Source: Dyella thiooxydans (lineage in GTDB: Bacteria > Pseudomonadota > Gammaproteobacteria > Xanthomonadales > Rhodanobacteraceae). From it: 64,000 bases of DNA. Position numbers and translations under genes: made by a program. The stretch spans positions 496,001 to 560,000 of the forward strand of contig NZ_CP014841.1 in NCBI RefSeq assembly GCF_001641285.1, written 5' to 3'. The notes below the pieces were generated by a model that was given only the letters and a program-made list of their open reading frames with translations, did not search any database and was not told where the DNA came from. This document shows, piece after piece, positions 62,880-64,000 of the stretch; position 1 is the stretch's first letter; every line of letters starts with the position of its first letter.

Positions 62880-64000
62880 TGCAGAACGCATCCTCCGTTT
62901 GCCACGGCGGCACGTCCGCCCACGCCGCGATCGACCCGGTCTGCGGCATGACCGTCGATACCACGGCCGGCAAACCAAACACGGTGCACGACGGGCAGAC
63001 CTTCCACTTCTGCTGCAACGGTTGCAAGGCGAAGTTCGAGGCGGACCCGGCGAAATATCTGGCGGCGAAGCCGGTGGCGGGTGACTGCTGCGGCGGCAAG
63101 TCGGCCGTGTCCGCACCGTCCGGACACGCACACGATCACGGTCATGCGCATATGGCGAAGGATCCGGTCTGCGGCATGACCGTGGACCCGCATACCGCAA
63201 AGCATCGCGCCGAACACGCGGGCCACACGTATTACTTCTGTGCCGATCGCTGCCGCGCGAAATTCGTGGCCGAACCCGAGGCGTACCTCGGCGAACGCAA
63301 GGCCGCCGCGCCGGCACCGGCCGGTGCGATCTACACCTGTCCGATGCATCCGGAGGTGCAGCAGGTCGGCCCCGGCGACTGCCCCAAGTGCGGCATGGCG
63401 CTGGAGCCGATGATGCCGACAGCCGAGAACGACGGCAGCGAGCTGCGGGCGATGGCCCGCCGCTTCTGGACGCTGGTGGCGCTCACCGCGCCGGTGTTCG
63501 TGGTGGCCATGCTGCCGCATCTCACCGGTTGGCACCTGCCGTCGCCGTGGGATGTGGTGGCCGGCTGGGGCGAGGCGTTGCTGGCCAGCGTGGTGGTGCT
63601 GTGGGGCGGGGCGCCGTTCTTCAGGCGCGGCTGGAACTCGCTTCGTCCCTGGTCGCCGAACATGTACACGCTGATCGCGCTGGGCACGGGCGTGGCCTGG
63701 ATCTACAGCGCGGTGGCGTTCCTCGTGCCCGGGGTGTTTCCGGCCAGCTTCCGCGACATGCATGGTCGCGTCGCGGTGTATTTCGAATCGGCGGCGGTGA
63801 TCGTCACCCTGGTCACGCTGGGCGATTTCCTGGAGCTGCGTGCGCGCCGGCGCACCGGCGAGGCCTTGAAGGCACTGCTCGGGCTGGCACCGAAGATCGC
63901 GCACCGGCTGGGTGCGGACGGTATCGAATCCGACGTGCCGCTGGACGCGGTGCAGCCGGGCGACACGTTGCGCGTGCGGCCGGGCGAGAAGGTGCCGGTG
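62879..64000 (+). CDS. P-type copper ATPase with two YHS domains (3' end outside window)
   Basis: 374 residues are visible and the frame is open at the window edge. Two YHS metal-binding motifs (DPVCGMTVDTT at ~20, DPVCGMTVDPH at ~97) and a heavy-metal-binding domain (YTCPMHPEV, CPKCGM, ~155-180) precede the first membrane helices (FWTLVALTAPVFVVAML, ALLASVVVLWGG, MYTLIALGTGVAWIYSAVAF). The usual CopZ-like domains are replaced by YHS modules. The E1-E2 catalytic part lies beyond the window. It probably exports copper and is controlled by the upstream MerR protein. Confidence 0.9.
   Translation, partial: MQNASSVCHGGTSAHAAIDPVCGMTVDTTAGKPNTVHDGQTFHFCCNGCKAKFEADPAKYLAAKPVAGDCCGGKSAVSAPSGHAHDHGHAHMAKDPVCGMTVDPHTAKHRAEHAGHTYYFCADRCRAKFVAEPEAYLGERKAAAPAPAGAIYTCPMHPEVQQVGPGDCPKCGMALEPMMPTAENDGSELRAMARRFWTLVALTAPVFVVAMLPHLTGWHLPSPWDVVAGWGEALLASVVVLWGGAPFFRRGWNSLRPWSPNMYTLIALGTGVAWIYSAVAFLVPGVFPASFRDMHGRVAVYFESAAVIVTLVTLGDFLELRARRRTGEALKALLGLAPKIAHRLGADGIESDVPLDAVQPGDTLRVRPGEKVPV

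Overview
The window is chromosomal DNA from a GC-rich gammaproteobacterium, most likely of the Xanthomonadales (Rhodanobacter/Dyella/Xanthomonas relatives). The evidence is GC-rich codon use with many 4-base ATGA overlaps, a protein with the C-terminal domain typical of effectors of the Xanthomonadales killing type IV secretion system, an integron cassette array with the short uniform attC sites typical of that order, and REP-like repeats. No tRNA, rRNA or CRISPR array was seen.

Layout. 1-7.7 kb: a proline-rich protein cut by the window edge, then a tight six-gene operon (asparagine-synthase-like amidotransferase, acyl carrier protein, AMP-forming acid ligase, PrmC-like methyltransferase, NAD-synthase-like enzyme, double GNAT) that looks like an undescribed carrier-protein-dependent pathway. 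7.7-15.5 kb: an epimerase, an AAA ATPase, a GCS2-type ligase paired with a possible ATP-grasp protein, a cNMP-binding/thioredoxin-reductase-like fusion without its CXXC, a YjjG-like phosphatase and a MAPEG protein. 15.5-22 kb: an envelope operon (three lipoproteins, one frameshifted, plus two membrane proteins) divergent from a DNA-binding/Ser-Thr kinase/TPR fusion. 22-46.5 kb: ordinary core and accessory genes (c-di-GMP enzymes, MsrA, arylamine N-acetyltransferase, barnase/barstar pair, hydrolases, OsmC/ArsR, SulP transporter, Usp, MscS channel, endonuclease V, ABC exporter).

46.8-51.9 kb is a cluster of nine attC sites and eight cassettes with no integrase in the window. Cassette proteins include a CdiI-like immunity protein, an EF-Tu-domain-like barrel, three small membrane proteins and a lipoprotein. 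One attC is split by a 1.5-kb IS110-family (IS1111-group) element, whose 330-base non-coding end is a candidate guide RNA. Just beyond the array lie a probable IS30 remnant and an arr-type rifampin ADP-ribosyltransferase.

53.7-58.0 kb holds a probable antibacterial module: a lipase-like protein with a C-terminal XVIPCD-like secretion domain, preceded by two tandem ankyrin-repeat lipoproteins that are probably its immunity proteins. The first copy has lost its lipobox cysteine, and a vestige of a duplicated effector start lies between them. 58-62 kb encodes a low-complexity secreted protein and an outer-membrane protein with three predicted barrels. The window ends with a CueR-like MerR regulator and a P-type copper ATPase cut by the window edge.
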